Below are positions 7,309 through 15,400 of a DNA stretch of 34,535 nucleotides, in pieces. Numbering within the stretch: the first letter of the stretch is position 1; the number at the start of each line of letters is the position of its first letter. This stretch comes from Nonomuraea longispora. GTDB lineage: Bacteria > Actinomycetota > Actinomycetes > Streptosporangiales > Streptosporangiaceae. The translations under genes and the position numbers were made by a program. The stretch spans positions 1 to 34,535 of the forward strand of contig NZ_SMJZ01000081.1 in NCBI RefSeq assembly GCF_004348345.1, written 5' to 3'. The notes under the pieces are model-generated. The model did no database searches. It was not told the origin of the DNA and saw only the letters and a program-made list of their open reading frames with translations.

Positions 7309-7652
7309 AGCGCCGCACCCTTCTGAAGGCCGGGCTCATCGCTGTGCCCGCCACCGCCGCCGCCACCCTCGGCGGCGTCGGATGGTGGTGGGCAGGCGCG
7401 GTCCTGGACACCGCCGGAAAGATCCGGTTCGTCAACCGGCTGGCCATCCCGCCGCTGGCGCCCTCCCAGCGGGACCACTGCCACATCCTCAACCACGAGG
7501 ATCAGGGCCTCATGGGCCAGTACGTTGCCCGCCCAGGCCGTCAGGTGTCGAAGACGGGCTCCGCCTTATCCATGCTCCAAGCCGTAGAGACGGCGCCGTT
7601 GGGGCCTATGTGCCGTTCAGATCGCGGCTGCGGAAGCCGTACAGGCCGATGA
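7305..7652 (+). pseudogene. Internally deleted multicopper oxidase
   Basis: Translation from GTG 7305 begins with a twin-arginine export signal (VKRRTLLKAG, then a hydrophobic Ala-rich helix) and the segment RFVNRLAIPPLAPSQ found near the start of bacterial multicopper oxidases. The next residues, RDHCHILNHEDQGLMGQYV, are the C-terminal type 1/type 3 copper motif (HCHxxxHE) that should lie some 400 residues later. The cupredoxin domains in between are missing, but the frame is kept across the join. After about 7540 the sequence is unlike the family and runs into the convergent permease gene. It retains only one copper motif and cannot be an oxidase. Confidence 0.8.
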
Positions 7653-9222
7653 GAAGCAGGCCCGCCGCGAGCACGGTGAGCATCACCAGCGGGGTGAGGC
7701 GGAAGTCCTCGACCGGCATCCGGGGAATGTGGTCGAACGGGGACAACCCCCGTACCCAGTCCGGCAGGTCCGCGCCCCAGAAGCGGATCATCGCGCCGAG
7801 CGCGAGCACGGCCCAGCCCAGGGCGACGGCCCTGGGCGCGAGCCCGAACAGTGTGGCGGCGATGCCCAGTAGGAAGAGGATCTCCGGGGTGCGGGCGATC
7901 ACGGCGGCGGCCGCCGCTCCCGCGCGGGCGACGTCGCCGAGCGCCAGAGCCGTGCCGGCAGCCATGGACAGGCCGGACACCATCAGCAGCGCGACGGCGG
8001 CGAGCCCCGTGGCCAGGAGTGACGAGCCCAGCCACGCCCATCGACCGGTCGGGGTGGCCAGCAGTGGCGCCACCCGCCCGCGGTTCTCCTCCGTCCGTAG
8101 CCGGGTCGTCGCCTGGACCGTGAAGACTCCGACGAGGAAAGACATCCCGACCCCCATGAGGCTCAGGTAGGCGCTTACCACGTCCGGCTCGCCGCCGAGG
8201 ATCTCCCCGGCCACGCCCTCGCGCATCGTGCCGGCGAGCCCGCCGAACACCAGACCGGCCGTGATCAAGGACCCACCCCACCACAGGATGGACGCGCGCT
8301 GGAGCCGGAACGCCAGTCCGAGTGGTGAACGCAGCCCGCGGGCCGCCCGCGCGCGGCCGGGGCGCGAGGCCACCAGCCCGGCGCCGAGGTCCCGTCGCGC
8401 CGACAGCGCGTACGCGACCGCGGTCAGAGCCGTGCTGAGCAGTACCGCCAGGGCCAGTGGCCACCAGCGCCCGTCATCCGCTACCCGGGTGAGCTGCGCC
8501 CACCCCATCGGGGAGAGCCACGTCAGCCAGCCGCCTTGACTGTCTTGGACGGCGCCCACTGCGCGGAGCAGCCACACGACGGCCAGCACCGCGCCCGCGA
8601 TCCCGACCGCGGCCCTGGAGTGCTCGGTGAGCTGCACGGTCACCGACGTGACCGCGGCGAAGACGAGCCCCATCGCGGCCGTGGCCGCGCCGAGCAGTAG
8701 CGCGTCGCCTGGGGCCATCCCGACGCCCACTCCCGCCGCGGCCATCAGCAGGGCTAGCACCACGTTGGTGAGGACGGCGACGAGGAGCGCGGCCGTGAGT
8801 GCGGCCTGCCGGCCGACGACCGCGGCGCGCACCAGCTCGGCCCGGCCGCTTTGTTCCTCGGCGCGGGTGTGCCGGGCGATTGTCAGCATGCTCATCAGCG
8901 CCGCGCCCAGCAGAAACTCCGGGAAGTAGGCGTTGACGAGATATTTCAGGACCGTGGGGTTCTCCATGCCGAACATGGGTCCGGAAAACAGCCGCAGCAT
9001 GGGGACGTCCAGCATCTCCGCGCTGGCGCGCAGGGTTTCGGGCGTCGAGTTCGTGGCGGTCGCCACGCTGGCGAAATATGGGAGGAACAGGGTGATACCG
9101 AGCGTCCACGTGGGCAACTTGACGCGGTCCCGGCGCAGTGCCAGCCGCAGCATCGCCCTGGTGCCGGTCAGGCCGCCGCCAGGCGAGTCGGCCGTGCGGC
9201 GGCCTACCGTGGCGGCGGTCAC
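7606..9222 (-). CDS. ABC-2 type exporter permease (polyketide/tetronasin exporter type)
   Basis: 538 residues with about twelve hydrophobic segments in two repeated halves. LALRRDRVKLPTWTLGIT opens the first half and QRASILWWGGSLITAGLVFG the second. This double-length permease is typical of actinobacterial antibiotic exporters (COG3559 type), in which one polypeptide supplies both membrane halves. The GTG at 9222 overlaps the ATPase stop (GTGA). It forms an exporter with the ATPase at 9219-10121 and is last in the TetR-P450-ABC operon. Substrate unknown; the P450 next door suggests a hydrophobic secondary metabolite or a xenobiotic. Confidence 0.9.
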   Translation of the reverse strand: MTAATVGRRTADSPGGGLTGTRAMLRLALRRDRVKLPTWTLGITLFLPYFASVATATNSTPETLRASAEMLDVPMLRLFSGPMFGMENPTVLKYLVNAYFPEFLLGAALMSMLTIARHTRAEEQSGRAELVRAAVVGRQAALTAALLVAVLTNVVLALLMAAAGVGVGMAPGDALLLGAATAAMGLVFAAVTSVTVQLTEHSRAAVGIAGAVLAVVWLLRAVGAVQDSQGGWLTWLSPMGWAQLTRVADDGRWWPLALAVLLSTALTAVAYALSARRDLGAGLVASRPGRARAARGLRSPLGLAFRLQRASILWWGGSLITAGLVFGGLAGTMREGVAGEILGGEPDVVSAYLSLMGVGMSFLVGVFTVQATTRLRTEENRGRVAPLLATPTGRWAWLGSSLLATGLAAVALLMVSGLSMAAGTALALGDVARAGAAAAAVIARTPEILFLLGIAATLFGLAPRAVALGWAVLALGAMIRFWGADLPDWVRGLSPFDHIPRMPVEDFRLTPLVMLTVLAAGLLLIGLYGFRSRDLNGT

Positions 9223-10121
9223 GCGGCTGCTCCGTTGCCGTAGTGGCGCAGCATGAGCTCCTCCAGAGTGGGGGGATGGCTGGTCAGCGCACGGATGCCG
9301 AAGGCGCTCAGATGCTTGATGGCGCCGTCCAGGTGCTCGGCGTCCACGCTGAACCGCACCTGCCCGTGCTCGGTTTCGGCGTTGTGGACCCCGGGGAGCG
9401 CGGCCAGGCCGCTGACCGGCGCGGCGGTCAGGGCTTCAACCGTGGTGCGGGTGAGGTGGCGCAGCTCGGCCAGCGTGCCCGCCTGTACGATCTTGCCCTG
9501 TCTGATGATGCTGACCCGGTCGGCCAGCTTCTCCACCTGGGAGAGGATGTGGCTCGACAGCAGGATGGTACGGCCGGCCGCGTTCGTCTCAGCGACGATC
9601 TCCTGGAAGATGGCCTCCATGAGCGGGTCGAGACCCGAAGTCGGCTCGTCGAGGATGAGCAGCTCCACGTCGGCGGCGAACGCGGCCACGAGCGCCACCT
9701 TCTGCCGGTTTCCCTTGGAGTAGGTGCGGCCCTTCTTGGTGGGGTCGAGTTGGAAGCGCTCGATCAGCTCTGCGCGGCGGGCCTCGTCGAGCCCGCCGCG
9801 CAGGCGGCCGAGCAGGTCGATGGCCTCGCCGCCGGTGAGGTTCGGCCACAGCTCGACGTCGCCCGGCACGTACGCCAGCCGCCGGTGCAGCACTGTGGCG
9901 TCCGCCCACGGGTCACCGCCGAGCAGCTCGGCGCGGCCGGAGTCGGCGCGCACCAGGCCGAGCAGGATCCGGATGGTGGTGGACTTGCCCGCCCCGTTGG
10001 GGCCGAGGAAGCCATGGATCTCGCCGGTGTTCACGGTGAGGTCGAGCCCGTCCAGCGCCCGGGTCGGGCCGTAGGTCTTGACCAGGTCGCGGGTCATGAT
10101 GGCGGTCACGGGGCGGCTCAC
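9219..10121 (-). CDS. ABC transporter ATP-binding protein (DrrA-like)
   Basis: 300 residues. Walker A GPNGAGKST, Q-loop region, ABC signature YSKGNRQKVAL (a variant of LSGGQ common in this exporter class) and Walker B LLILDEPTSGLDP are all present, followed by the switch His in LLSSHIL. A C-terminal extension of about 80 residues ends in LEELMLRHYG, typical of DrrA-type drug exporters. The start GTG 10121 overlaps the P450 stop. Energises the permease encoded immediately downstream. Confidence 0.93.
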   Translation of the reverse strand: MSRPVTAIMTRDLVKTYGPTRALDGLDLTVNTGEIHGFLGPNGAGKSTTIRILLGLVRADSGRAELLGGDPWADATVLHRRLAYVPGDVELWPNLTGGEAIDLLGRLRGGLDEARRAELIERFQLDPTKKGRTYSKGNRQKVALVAAFAADVELLILDEPTSGLDPLMEAIFQEIVAETNAAGRTILLSSHILSQVEKLADRVSIIRQGKIVQAGTLAELRHLTRTTVEALTAAPVSGLAALPGVHNAETEHGQVRFSVDAEHLDGAIKHLSAFGIRALTSHPPTLEELMLRHYGNGAAA

Positions 10122-11326
10122 CACTCCACCGGGAGGCTCTTGGGGCCGAAGAAGGCCGAGTCGTCTTTCATGGGAATCTCCTGTGCGGGCACTGCGAGGC
10201 GCAGGCCGGGGAACCGGTCGAAGAGCGCGGGCAGCGCCGCGCGCAGCTCTACCCGGGCCAGTTGCTGGCCCAGGCACTGGTGGATGCCGTGCCCGAAGGT
10301 GAGATGTCCTTGGGCCGGCCTGGTGATGTCGAATTCGCCGGGGCGTTCGAAGCGGGCCGGGTCGTGGTTGGCGGCGCCGACGAGCAGCTCGACGGTCTGA
10401 CCCGCCCTGATCAGCTCGCCGCCGATCTCCACATCCTCCAGCGCCGTGCGCAGCATGCCGCTGGGCCCGGTCAGGAAACGCAGCAGCTCTTCGACGGCGT
10501 TGTCGGCCAGGCTCGGGTCGCGGCGCAACGCCTGCAGCTGGCCGGGGTGCTCAAGCAGCGCGAACGCCCCCAGCGCCAGCATGCCGGAGGTCGACTCGTA
10601 CCCGGCCGCGAACAGCAACAGCCCGATGGAGGTGAGCTCCTCGTCCGATAGGCCACCGTGGTTGACCAGACCGCTGTAGACGTCACCGGTGGGGTTGTCA
10701 CGCTTGTCCGCGATCAGCGGCGGGAAGACGCCGAGCATGGTCGCGTACGCCTGCTGGATCTGCTCCTGGGTCGACTCCCCGTCGAGCGCGGTGGCCGCGG
10801 CCTGCCGGAACACGGGGAGGGTGGATTCGGGGATGCCGAGCAACTCGCAGATGAGCAGCGCGGGGACGGGAACGCACAGGGCGGTGACCAGGTCGGCGGG
10901 TGGCCCCGACCGCTCCATGTCGTCCAGGCAGTCCCGGGTCACCTCGGCGATCCTGGCCTCGAGCCGCCGCATTCTGCGCACGGTGAACTCGCCGACCAGA
11001 AGCTTGCGGTAGCGGGTGTGCTCCGGCGGGTCCATGCGGACGAACATCCCGGGCGGCGGCGGCGCGGTGAACATGGCCTGCGCGCCGGCGTTGGGCATCG
11101 TGACCGGCGGGTGGGCCACCTCGCGCCGGATGCTGAAGCGGCTGTCGGCGAGGATGGCCTTGACCACGTCATAGCCGGTGGCCAGCCAGCCCTGATGGCC
11201 GTCGGCGAAGGTCATGGGCCGGAGCGGGCGCTCGCTCCTGAGCGTGGCCATGATCTGCGGCGGATCGAAGAGGCCGGGGCGGGTGGTACGCGCCGTCCAG
11301 GGGAGCTCGATGGCGCCCTCAGTCAT
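10118..11326 (-). CDS. Cytochrome P450, bacterial class I (CYP105/107-like)
   Basis: 402 residues, soluble. The I-helix AGYESTS carries the acid-alcohol pair (Glu then Ser/Thr), the K-helix VEELLRFL gives ExxR, and the heme loop FGHGIHQCLGQQLAR has the cysteine ligand Cys351. The family needs ferredoxin and ferredoxin reductase, not encoded nearby. ATG 11326 has AGGAGTG seven bases upstream, and the gene starts nine bases past the TetR stop. Together with the ABC exporter genes it forms a regulator-oxidase-exporter unit that could hydroxylate and expel a small molecule. No biosynthetic core gene adjoins it. Confidence 0.94.
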   Translation of the reverse strand: MTEGAIELPWTARTTRPGLFDPPQIMATLRSERPLRPMTFADGHQGWLATGYDVVKAILADSRFSIRREVAHPPVTMPNAGAQAMFTAPPPPGMFVRMDPPEHTRYRKLLVGEFTVRRMRRLEARIAEVTRDCLDDMERSGPPADLVTALCVPVPALLICELLGIPESTLPVFRQAAATALDGESTQEQIQQAYATMLGVFPPLIADKRDNPTGDVYSGLVNHGGLSDEELTSIGLLLFAAGYESTSGMLALGAFALLEHPGQLQALRRDPSLADNAVEELLRFLTGPSGMLRTALEDVEIGGELIRAGQTVELLVGAANHDPARFERPGEFDITRPAQGHLTFGHGIHQCLGQQLARVELRAALPALFDRFPGLRLAVPAQEIPMKDDSAFFGPKSLPVEW

Positions 11327-11335
11327 ATCGCACTC

Positions 11336-11992
11336 CTAAAAGCGTGGTTGGGGTGTCTTGTCGTGGATCTTTTCGAGGGCCTCGCGCAGCGAGGCGGCCA
11401 TCTCCGGAGTGAGCACCGGGTGGGAGTGGATGTCGAGGAGGACCAGCGCGAGTAGGTGCGCGCCCTCCGGGGTGGCCAGGTCGACGCCCAGCCCGCGGGA
11501 GACGTGCTGGTACAACACCGGCACGACCAGACTCATCGCGGTAGCGACGGTCGCGCGGGCCTTGCGACTGGCGTACGGGGGATCAGGGCGAGACTTGTCG
11601 ACCTCCGCCAGCCATTCCTCGTACACCTGGACCATTTCGTCGAACAGCGGCGCCGCCCACCCCTCGGCCAGGGCCCGCGCGAGATACCGCTGGTACGGCC
11701 CGAACGCGGCCAGCGCGGAGCCGACCGGGTTCACGTCGGCAGGCGTGGAGTCGGCGCGTGTCTCGTCGCCCAGCCGGCGCATCTCCTTGAGGAGATAGTC
11801 GTCGCACGCCTCCCGCAGCGCCTGTTTGGAGCCGAAGTGGTGGCGCACCAGCCCCGAGGAGACCCCCGCAGCGTCGGCGATGCCGCGGATCGTCGCCCTT
11901 TCGAACCCGTGCTCACCGATCTGCCGCAGCGCGGCGTCCCTGATGCGGGCGCGGGCCGTCAGATCTTCCAGGTCTGCCTCGATCCTGGCCAT
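11336..11992 (-). CDS. TetR family regulator of the P450-ABC operon
   Basis: 218 residues. The HTH region is RIRDAALRQIGEHGFERAT, then IADAAGVSSGLVRHHFGSKQ, and the C-terminal ligand domain ends PEMAASLREALEKIHDKT. Two adjacent ATG codons (11995, 11992) are possible. I prefer 11992, which leaves seven bases after AGGAG. It is first in the operon with the P450 and exporter genes, so it is probably an autorepressor relieved by the exported compound. A CTACACA/TGTGTAG inverted repeat lies just upstream. Confidence 0.9.
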   Translation of the reverse strand: MARIEADLEDLTARARIRDAALRQIGEHGFERATIRGIADAAGVSSGLVRHHFGSKQALREACDDYLLKEMRRLGDETRADSTPADVNPVGSALAAFGPYQRYLARALAEGWAAPLFDEMVQVYEEWLAEVDKSRPDPPYASRKARATVATAMSLVVPVLYQHVSRGLGVDLATPEGAHLLALVLLDIHSHPVLTPEMAASLREALEKIHDKTPQPRF

Positions 11993-12002
11993 CATCACAC
12001 TC

Positions 12003-12036
12003 CTACACAATCGGATATTTCACTATACATGTGTGT
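12003..12036. promoter_or_regulatory. Inverted repeat upstream of the TetR gene, candidate operator
   Basis: CTACACA (12003-12009) and TGTGTAG (12030-12036) are perfect inverted copies separated by 20 AT-rich bases. The left arm overlaps the ribosome-binding region of the regulator at 11336-11992. The spacing is wide for a single TetR dimer, so this may be two half-operators. Confidence 0.45.
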
Positions 12037-12321
12037 AGTCACCCTCGCCACGAAGGGCATCGCCTCCGCACTTGCGCGGCCACGGCAAACAGCCGAACTC
12101 GGCTGGCTCGTGCGCGAGACGGCAGCGGCTCCGCTCGGCCATCGCGCTGGGCACCCTGATCGCCGTCCTGGCCATCGGCTTTCTGTTCCCGTGAGGACAG
12201 CGCTGGCGGCAGGGCGTCCGTCGCCTGGAGGCTTCCAGGGCCTGCCGTCAGCGAGCGCGCAGGCTGCTCGCCTCTTCCCTGACGAATCTCGCCGCCTACG
12301 TGGAGCAGTAGCCTCGAACTG
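12037..12321. other. Gene-poor stretch with short decayed reading frames
   Basis: No convincing gene. A plus-strand frame ends LGTLIAVLAIGFLFP followed by TGA (12193-12195), like the last transmembrane helix of a lost membrane protein. Another ends LLASSLTNLAAYVEQ. Both look like 3' stumps. Confidence 0.4.
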
Positions 12322-12393
12322 CGGCCCTCGCCCGTGATGGTGTGGACGCCGATCCAGCTCGGTACCTTCGTCGATGTCGCCGTGCAGCACCGG
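12322..12393 (+). mobile_element. Tyrosine recombinase (phage-type integrase) fragment
   Basis: One plus-strand frame reads RPSPVMVWTPIQLGTFVD and then VAVQHR, the start of the catalytic domain of actinophage/ICE integrases (consensus like VWTPEQLGAFLD). It stops 3 bases before the tRNA-derived repeat at 12396. No R-H-R-Y catalytic residues are retained. Confidence 0.6.
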
Positions 12394-12395
12394 CG

Positions 12396-12424
12396 CCGGG
12401 GCTCGAACCCGGAACCTACGGATT
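12396..12424 (-). repeat. tRNA-derived direct repeat, left copy
   Basis: These 29 bases are identical, in the same orientation, to 32394-32422. On the minus strand they contain the T-arm CCGGGTTCGAGCCCCGG of a tRNA, its variable region and the 3' side of the anticodon stem. The acceptor stem and 5' half are absent, and the start of IS5-type sequence abuts the anticodon-loop side. Candidate attachment-site remnant. Confidence 0.7.
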
Positions 12425-12435
12425 GAGACGGTGAC

Positions 12436-12625
12436 TCATTTGGTGAGTTGGCGATAGCAAACGAGGGCGGCGGCGATGGCGACGAAGGACGCGAAGTGGT
12501 CGGCTCGGCGCTCGTGGCGCCGGTGTAAACGGCGGCAACCGGCAAGCCAGGAGACGGTGCGCTCCACCACCCCACGATGGCGTCCCAGCCGCTGACTGGA
12601 CTCGATCCCGCGGCGGGCGATACGC
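12436..12625 (-). mobile_element. IS5-family transposase C-terminal fragment
   Basis: Minus-strand translation gives RRGIESSQRLGRHRGVVERT, then SWLAGCRRLHRRHERRADHF and ALVCYRQLTK before a TGA at 12438-12436. This is the conserved C-terminus of IS5-family DDE transposases, including the final catalytic-Glu region (VVERT). The N-terminal two thirds are missing and are replaced by IS3 OrfA sequence. GAGACGGTGACTC (12425-12437) is probably the terminal repeat end. Confidence 0.8.
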
Positions 12626-12629
12626 GGGC

Positions 12630-12981
12630 TGGGTGACCCAGCCCGGCTCCAGTTCCTGGATCCGGGCTTTGAGCTGCTTGTTCTCGGCTTCCAGCACGTC
12701 GTCGGTCGATAGCGGCCCGCTGGCCGGCTCCTTGACCGGCCCCCTTCTTCTTGGCTCCGGCGGTGCCGTTCGCGCGGGCCCCACGCACCCGCAGGCGCAG
12801 CGTCTCGGGGTGCACGCCCAGGTCCCGGCCAACCGACGCGTACGTCCGGCTCGGGCCAGACAGGTACAACGCGACGGCGTCCGCCTCTTGAACTCCGGCG
12901 GAGACGACTTCATCGCCACGTGGAGCTCCTTGCCTCCGGATGTCCGTCATCCGGCACTCAAGGTGTCCACACTTCGGGGGG
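12630..12981 (-). mobile_element. IS3-family OrfA remnant with terminal repeat
   Basis: From GTG 12919 the pieces MKSSPPEFK, then in a shifted frame ADAVALYLSGPSRTYASVG and DLGVHPETLRLRVRGARANG, then back to DDVLEAENKQLKARIQELE, make up an IS3 OrfA (HTH plus coiled coil). At least two frameshifts have occurred, and the 3' end is fused to the IS5 fragment. GTGTCCACACTTCGGGGGG at 12963-12981 is the outer terminal repeat. A matching copy (GTGTCCATACTCCGGGGGG) ends the OrfB fragment at 32175-32193. Confidence 0.75.
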
Positions 12982-13017
12982 AGAGCCGCTGAGGTTCGGA
13001 GGTGCGCGGAACGCGAT

Positions 13018-14154
13018 CTAGCTTGGGCGGACCGCGCCGCCTGCTGAGCCGGACCCGACGACGGCCGACGGCTTCTGCCGGCCGAGGCCGAGGATGAATC
13101 TGGTGAGGCCCCAGCGCCGCATGATCTCGTAGGTGATCAAGCTCAGCGCGAACGATACGATCATGATCAGCACGTACGACAAGGGCCCGGCCTCGGCGTG
13201 CTGTAGAACGTAGAAGCCTGCGGCGACCAGGAACGTCTGGTGCAGGACGTACATGGGGAAGGCCGCCTCGTTGCAGTACGTCACGGCCTTGGACCCGCCG
13301 TTGAGGTGTCGCCTGCCGTACCCGAGCATGGACAGCAACGCCGTCCAGCAGGCAAGGTCGCGTACGGCCGTGGCCGGCAGGGTCTCCTGGCCGCCGAGCA
13401 GAAGAACCCCCGCGGCCCCGCACACTGCCAGCGCCAGGAACATCGGCCGCCACCGCTCGACCATGTCCATGATCGAGTCGTCGGTGGCGATAAGGAAGCC
13501 CAGCATGAAGTAGGCCGCGAAGACGAAGATGTTCTTCCCGCCCACCTCAGGCAGGTACGACAGCGCGGTCAGCAGCGCGACGGGCAACAGGGCGGGCAGG
13601 GGCCGCCGCAACCACCTCGGCGTGTATCCCCGCCTGGCCAGAGCCAGCATCGGCTGGACGAGCGCGGCCGAGATGAGGAAGAGGAACAGGATGAACCACA
13701 GGTGCGCCGGTGAGACCCCGCCCTCGTACTCTGACCAGTCGGAGAAGTCGGTGAAGTACCTCCACAGAAAGGCGGCGTAGGAGCCCTCGTAGCCGCGGTG
13801 GAACCGCAGGGCGTAGTACGCCTGCGGCGGAACGATGACCAGCACGCCGAACAGCAGCGGCACCAGCAGCCTGGACGCTCGCTCGCTGACGTAGCGCCCC
13901 GCCGACCTGCGTTTGAGCGCGTAGAAGCTGGCTGAGCCGGCCAGCAGGAACAGCAGCGGCATGAACCAGTAGGACAGCTGCACCAGCACGGTGGAAAAGG
14001 TGTTCACCTCGCCCTTGACATAGAACGAGGCATCGTCGTTGAACACCCGCGCCGTGTGGTAGGGGAAAAGGAATAGGATGCCCAGGTTACGCAACCAGTC
14101 GATGTAGTTTTGGCGCCCGCCACCTCGCCTGGACGTCGCCGTCGCTGTCGTCAA
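13018..14154 (-). CDS. Acyltransferase family 3 membrane protein
   Basis: 378 residues, about ten transmembrane helices. The N-terminal RQNYIDWLRNLGILFLFPYH and following TARVFN carry the conserved motif-I histidine of acyltransferase-3/OpgC-like proteins. HLWFILFLFLISA and YVLHQTFLVAAGFYV are further family segments. These enzymes O-acylate sugars or lipids at the membrane; the substrate here is unknown. The start is a TTG at 14154 with GGAGG six bases upstream. It is divergent from a TetR gene and separated from it by an excellent palindromic operator, so expression is probably ligand-controlled. Confidence 0.87.
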   Translation of the reverse strand: MTTATATSRRGGGRQNYIDWLRNLGILFLFPYHTARVFNDDASFYVKGEVNTFSTVLVQLSYWFMPLLFLLAGSASFYALKRRSAGRYVSERASRLLVPLLFGVLVIVPPQAYYALRFHRGYEGSYAAFLWRYFTDFSDWSEYEGGVSPAHLWFILFLFLISAALVQPMLALARRGYTPRWLRRPLPALLPVALLTALSYLPEVGGKNIFVFAAYFMLGFLIATDDSIMDMVERWRPMFLALAVCGAAGVLLLGGQETLPATAVRDLACWTALLSMLGYGRRHLNGGSKAVTYCNEAAFPMYVLHQTFLVAAGFYVLQHAEAGPLSYVLIMIVSFALSLITYEIMRRWGLTRFILGLGRQKPSAVVGSGSAGGAVRPS

Positions 14155-14196
14155 AGAGTCCTCCGCAACCGAAAGGTGATCAAGTCACGACGTACG

Positions 14197-14225
14197 ATAC
14201 CGAAAGTATTGAGTACTTCCGGTAT
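14197..14225. promoter_or_regulatory. 29-bp palindromic TetR operator
   Basis: ATACCG-a-AAGTA-ttgag-TACTT-c-CGGTAT: two 12-base arms with a single mismatched position each, around a 5-base centre. It lies between the divergent acyltransferase and TetR genes and covers the first possible ATG (14224) of the regulator, as expected for an autoregulated repressor. Confidence 0.75.
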
Positions 14226-14235
14226 GCTAGGTGTC

Positions 14236-14883
14236 GTGAACGGCGATCAGCAGAGGAACCCGAGCCGGCGCCTGCCGCGTGAGGAGGTACGCCGTCGGCT
14301 GCTGGCCGAGGCGGCGCGGGTGTTCACCGAACGCGGCTACGCCGACGCCCGCATCGAGGACATCGCAGCAGGCGCCGGCTTCACCAAGGGTGCCGTCTAC
14401 TCGAACTTCGGCGGCAAGCAGGAACTGTTCGGCGCCATCCTCGGCGACGGCGCCGCGACCGAACTGGCCACCGTGCGGGAGGAGATCCGCGACCTCGACG
14501 ACCTGTCCGCGGTGATCGGCCGAGTGGCGTCGCTGGTCGCCCGGCACATCGTGCAAGACAGCGGCCACGGCCACCTCGGGCTCGAGTTCGCTGCCCGCGC
14601 TGCCCGCGACGGGCAGATCAGGGAGGTTCTCACTCCGATGCGCCGGGCACAGCGCGAAGGAGCCGCCCGCTCGATCGCCGAAGTCGCTGAGCGTACCGGC
14701 GTCCGCCCCACCATCGATTTGGACCAGGCCGCGCTCATTCTGCACTGTCTGACCAACGGCCTGGTCAACGAGCACATCGCCGATCCCGAGGCGGTTGACG
14801 CCGAGACGGTCGAACGAGCGTTGACCACCGTACTGACCTGCCTGCTGCCACTTCCGCCGAGCGACGACCCTCCATACTCCTGA
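14236..14883 (+). CDS. TetR/AcrR family regulator (divergent to the acyltransferase)
   Basis: About 215 residues. The HTH part is RRRLLAEAARVFTERGYADA, then IEDIAAGAGFTKGAVYSNFG (typical AcrR-like AVYSNF recognition helix). The C-terminal domain contains EFAARAARDGQIREVL and ends in a Leu/Pro-rich tail. The start is uncertain: ATG 14224 lies inside the palindromic operator and lacks a ribosome-binding site, so either the mRNA is leaderless or the GTG at 14236 is used. I list the latter. It most likely represses itself and the acyltransferase. Confidence 0.88.
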   Translation: MNGDQQRNPSRRLPREEVRRRLLAEAARVFTERGYADARIEDIAAGAGFTKGAVYSNFGGKQELFGAILGDGAATELATVREEIRDLDDLSAVIGRVASLVARHIVQDSGHGHLGLEFAARAARDGQIREVLTPMRRAQREGAARSIAEVAERTGVRPTIDLDQAALILHCLTNGLVNEHIADPEAVDAETVERALTTVLTCLLPLPPSDDPPYS

Positions 14884-15087
14884 TCGCGAACGCGACCATA
14901 CCGGGCAAAAAAGCCTTCGGGTTTTCCTCGGTGATCATTTTCTGAGGATCTGAGGCACCCTCTAAGCTTGTTCTTCGTCCTCCGAGTTGTTGCGCAGAGC
15001 GGGGTTTGATCGTTTCGCGGACAGCGAGACGGCCTTGAGTGATCATGTGCGGTATCGAGTCGCTACTGATCGCTAAAGGCCGTGAGG
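14884..15087. other. Non-coding flank of an insertion-sequence remnant
   Basis: Lower-GC stretch between the TetR stop and the broken transposase at 15088. I see no gene. It probably contains the left end of that element, but I could not define a terminal repeat. Confidence 0.35.
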
Positions 15088-15400
15088 GTGAGTCTGCTGA
15101 ATGATGTCGCTGGTGTCGAGTCTTCCAGAGTGCTGTCTCGGTTCCGGAGGGATTAAGGACCTGCGTCACCCGTGGGAGAAACCGGCCCGCCCGGGGCGGC
15201 TCGCACCCGCCCGCGTCCGGCGCGGGTTTCGGAGCCTCCGCCCGCTCCTCGCCCAACCGGCCGGTGCACCCAAACCCTCCAGCCCCGGCCCGGGGCGCTC
15301 ACCCGGCATCCCCAACCGCCGGCCCGCGCCCCGCCACGACGTCGGCAAGACCGTCAAACGCGGCCGCACCCTCGCAGCACTCCAACAATCCAGACGATGA
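15088..15400 (+). mobile_element. Transposase with internal deletion (both ends retained)
   Basis: From GTG 15088 the frame reads MSLLNDVAGVESSRVLSRFRRD, then stop, matching the N-terminus of a common Streptomyces DDE transposase family (NF041680-type, SRFRxDFY). Directly after it, in another frame, come LRHPWEKPARPGRLAPARVR and RPAPRHDVGKTVKR, the basic C-terminus of the same family. Roughly 300 central residues are gone. Inactive, but a potentially mobilisable short derivative. Confidence 0.65.

Noticed and set aside
12396..12424. Functional tRNA gene at the left repeat
   Set aside because: Only the T-arm, variable region and one side of the anticodon stem are present. The acceptor stem, D-arm and CCA end are missing.
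14899..14930. Terminator-like AAAAGCC-TTC-GGGTTTT after the TetR gene
   Set aside because: The stem has a G-G mismatch and only two G-C pairs. It is too weak to call.
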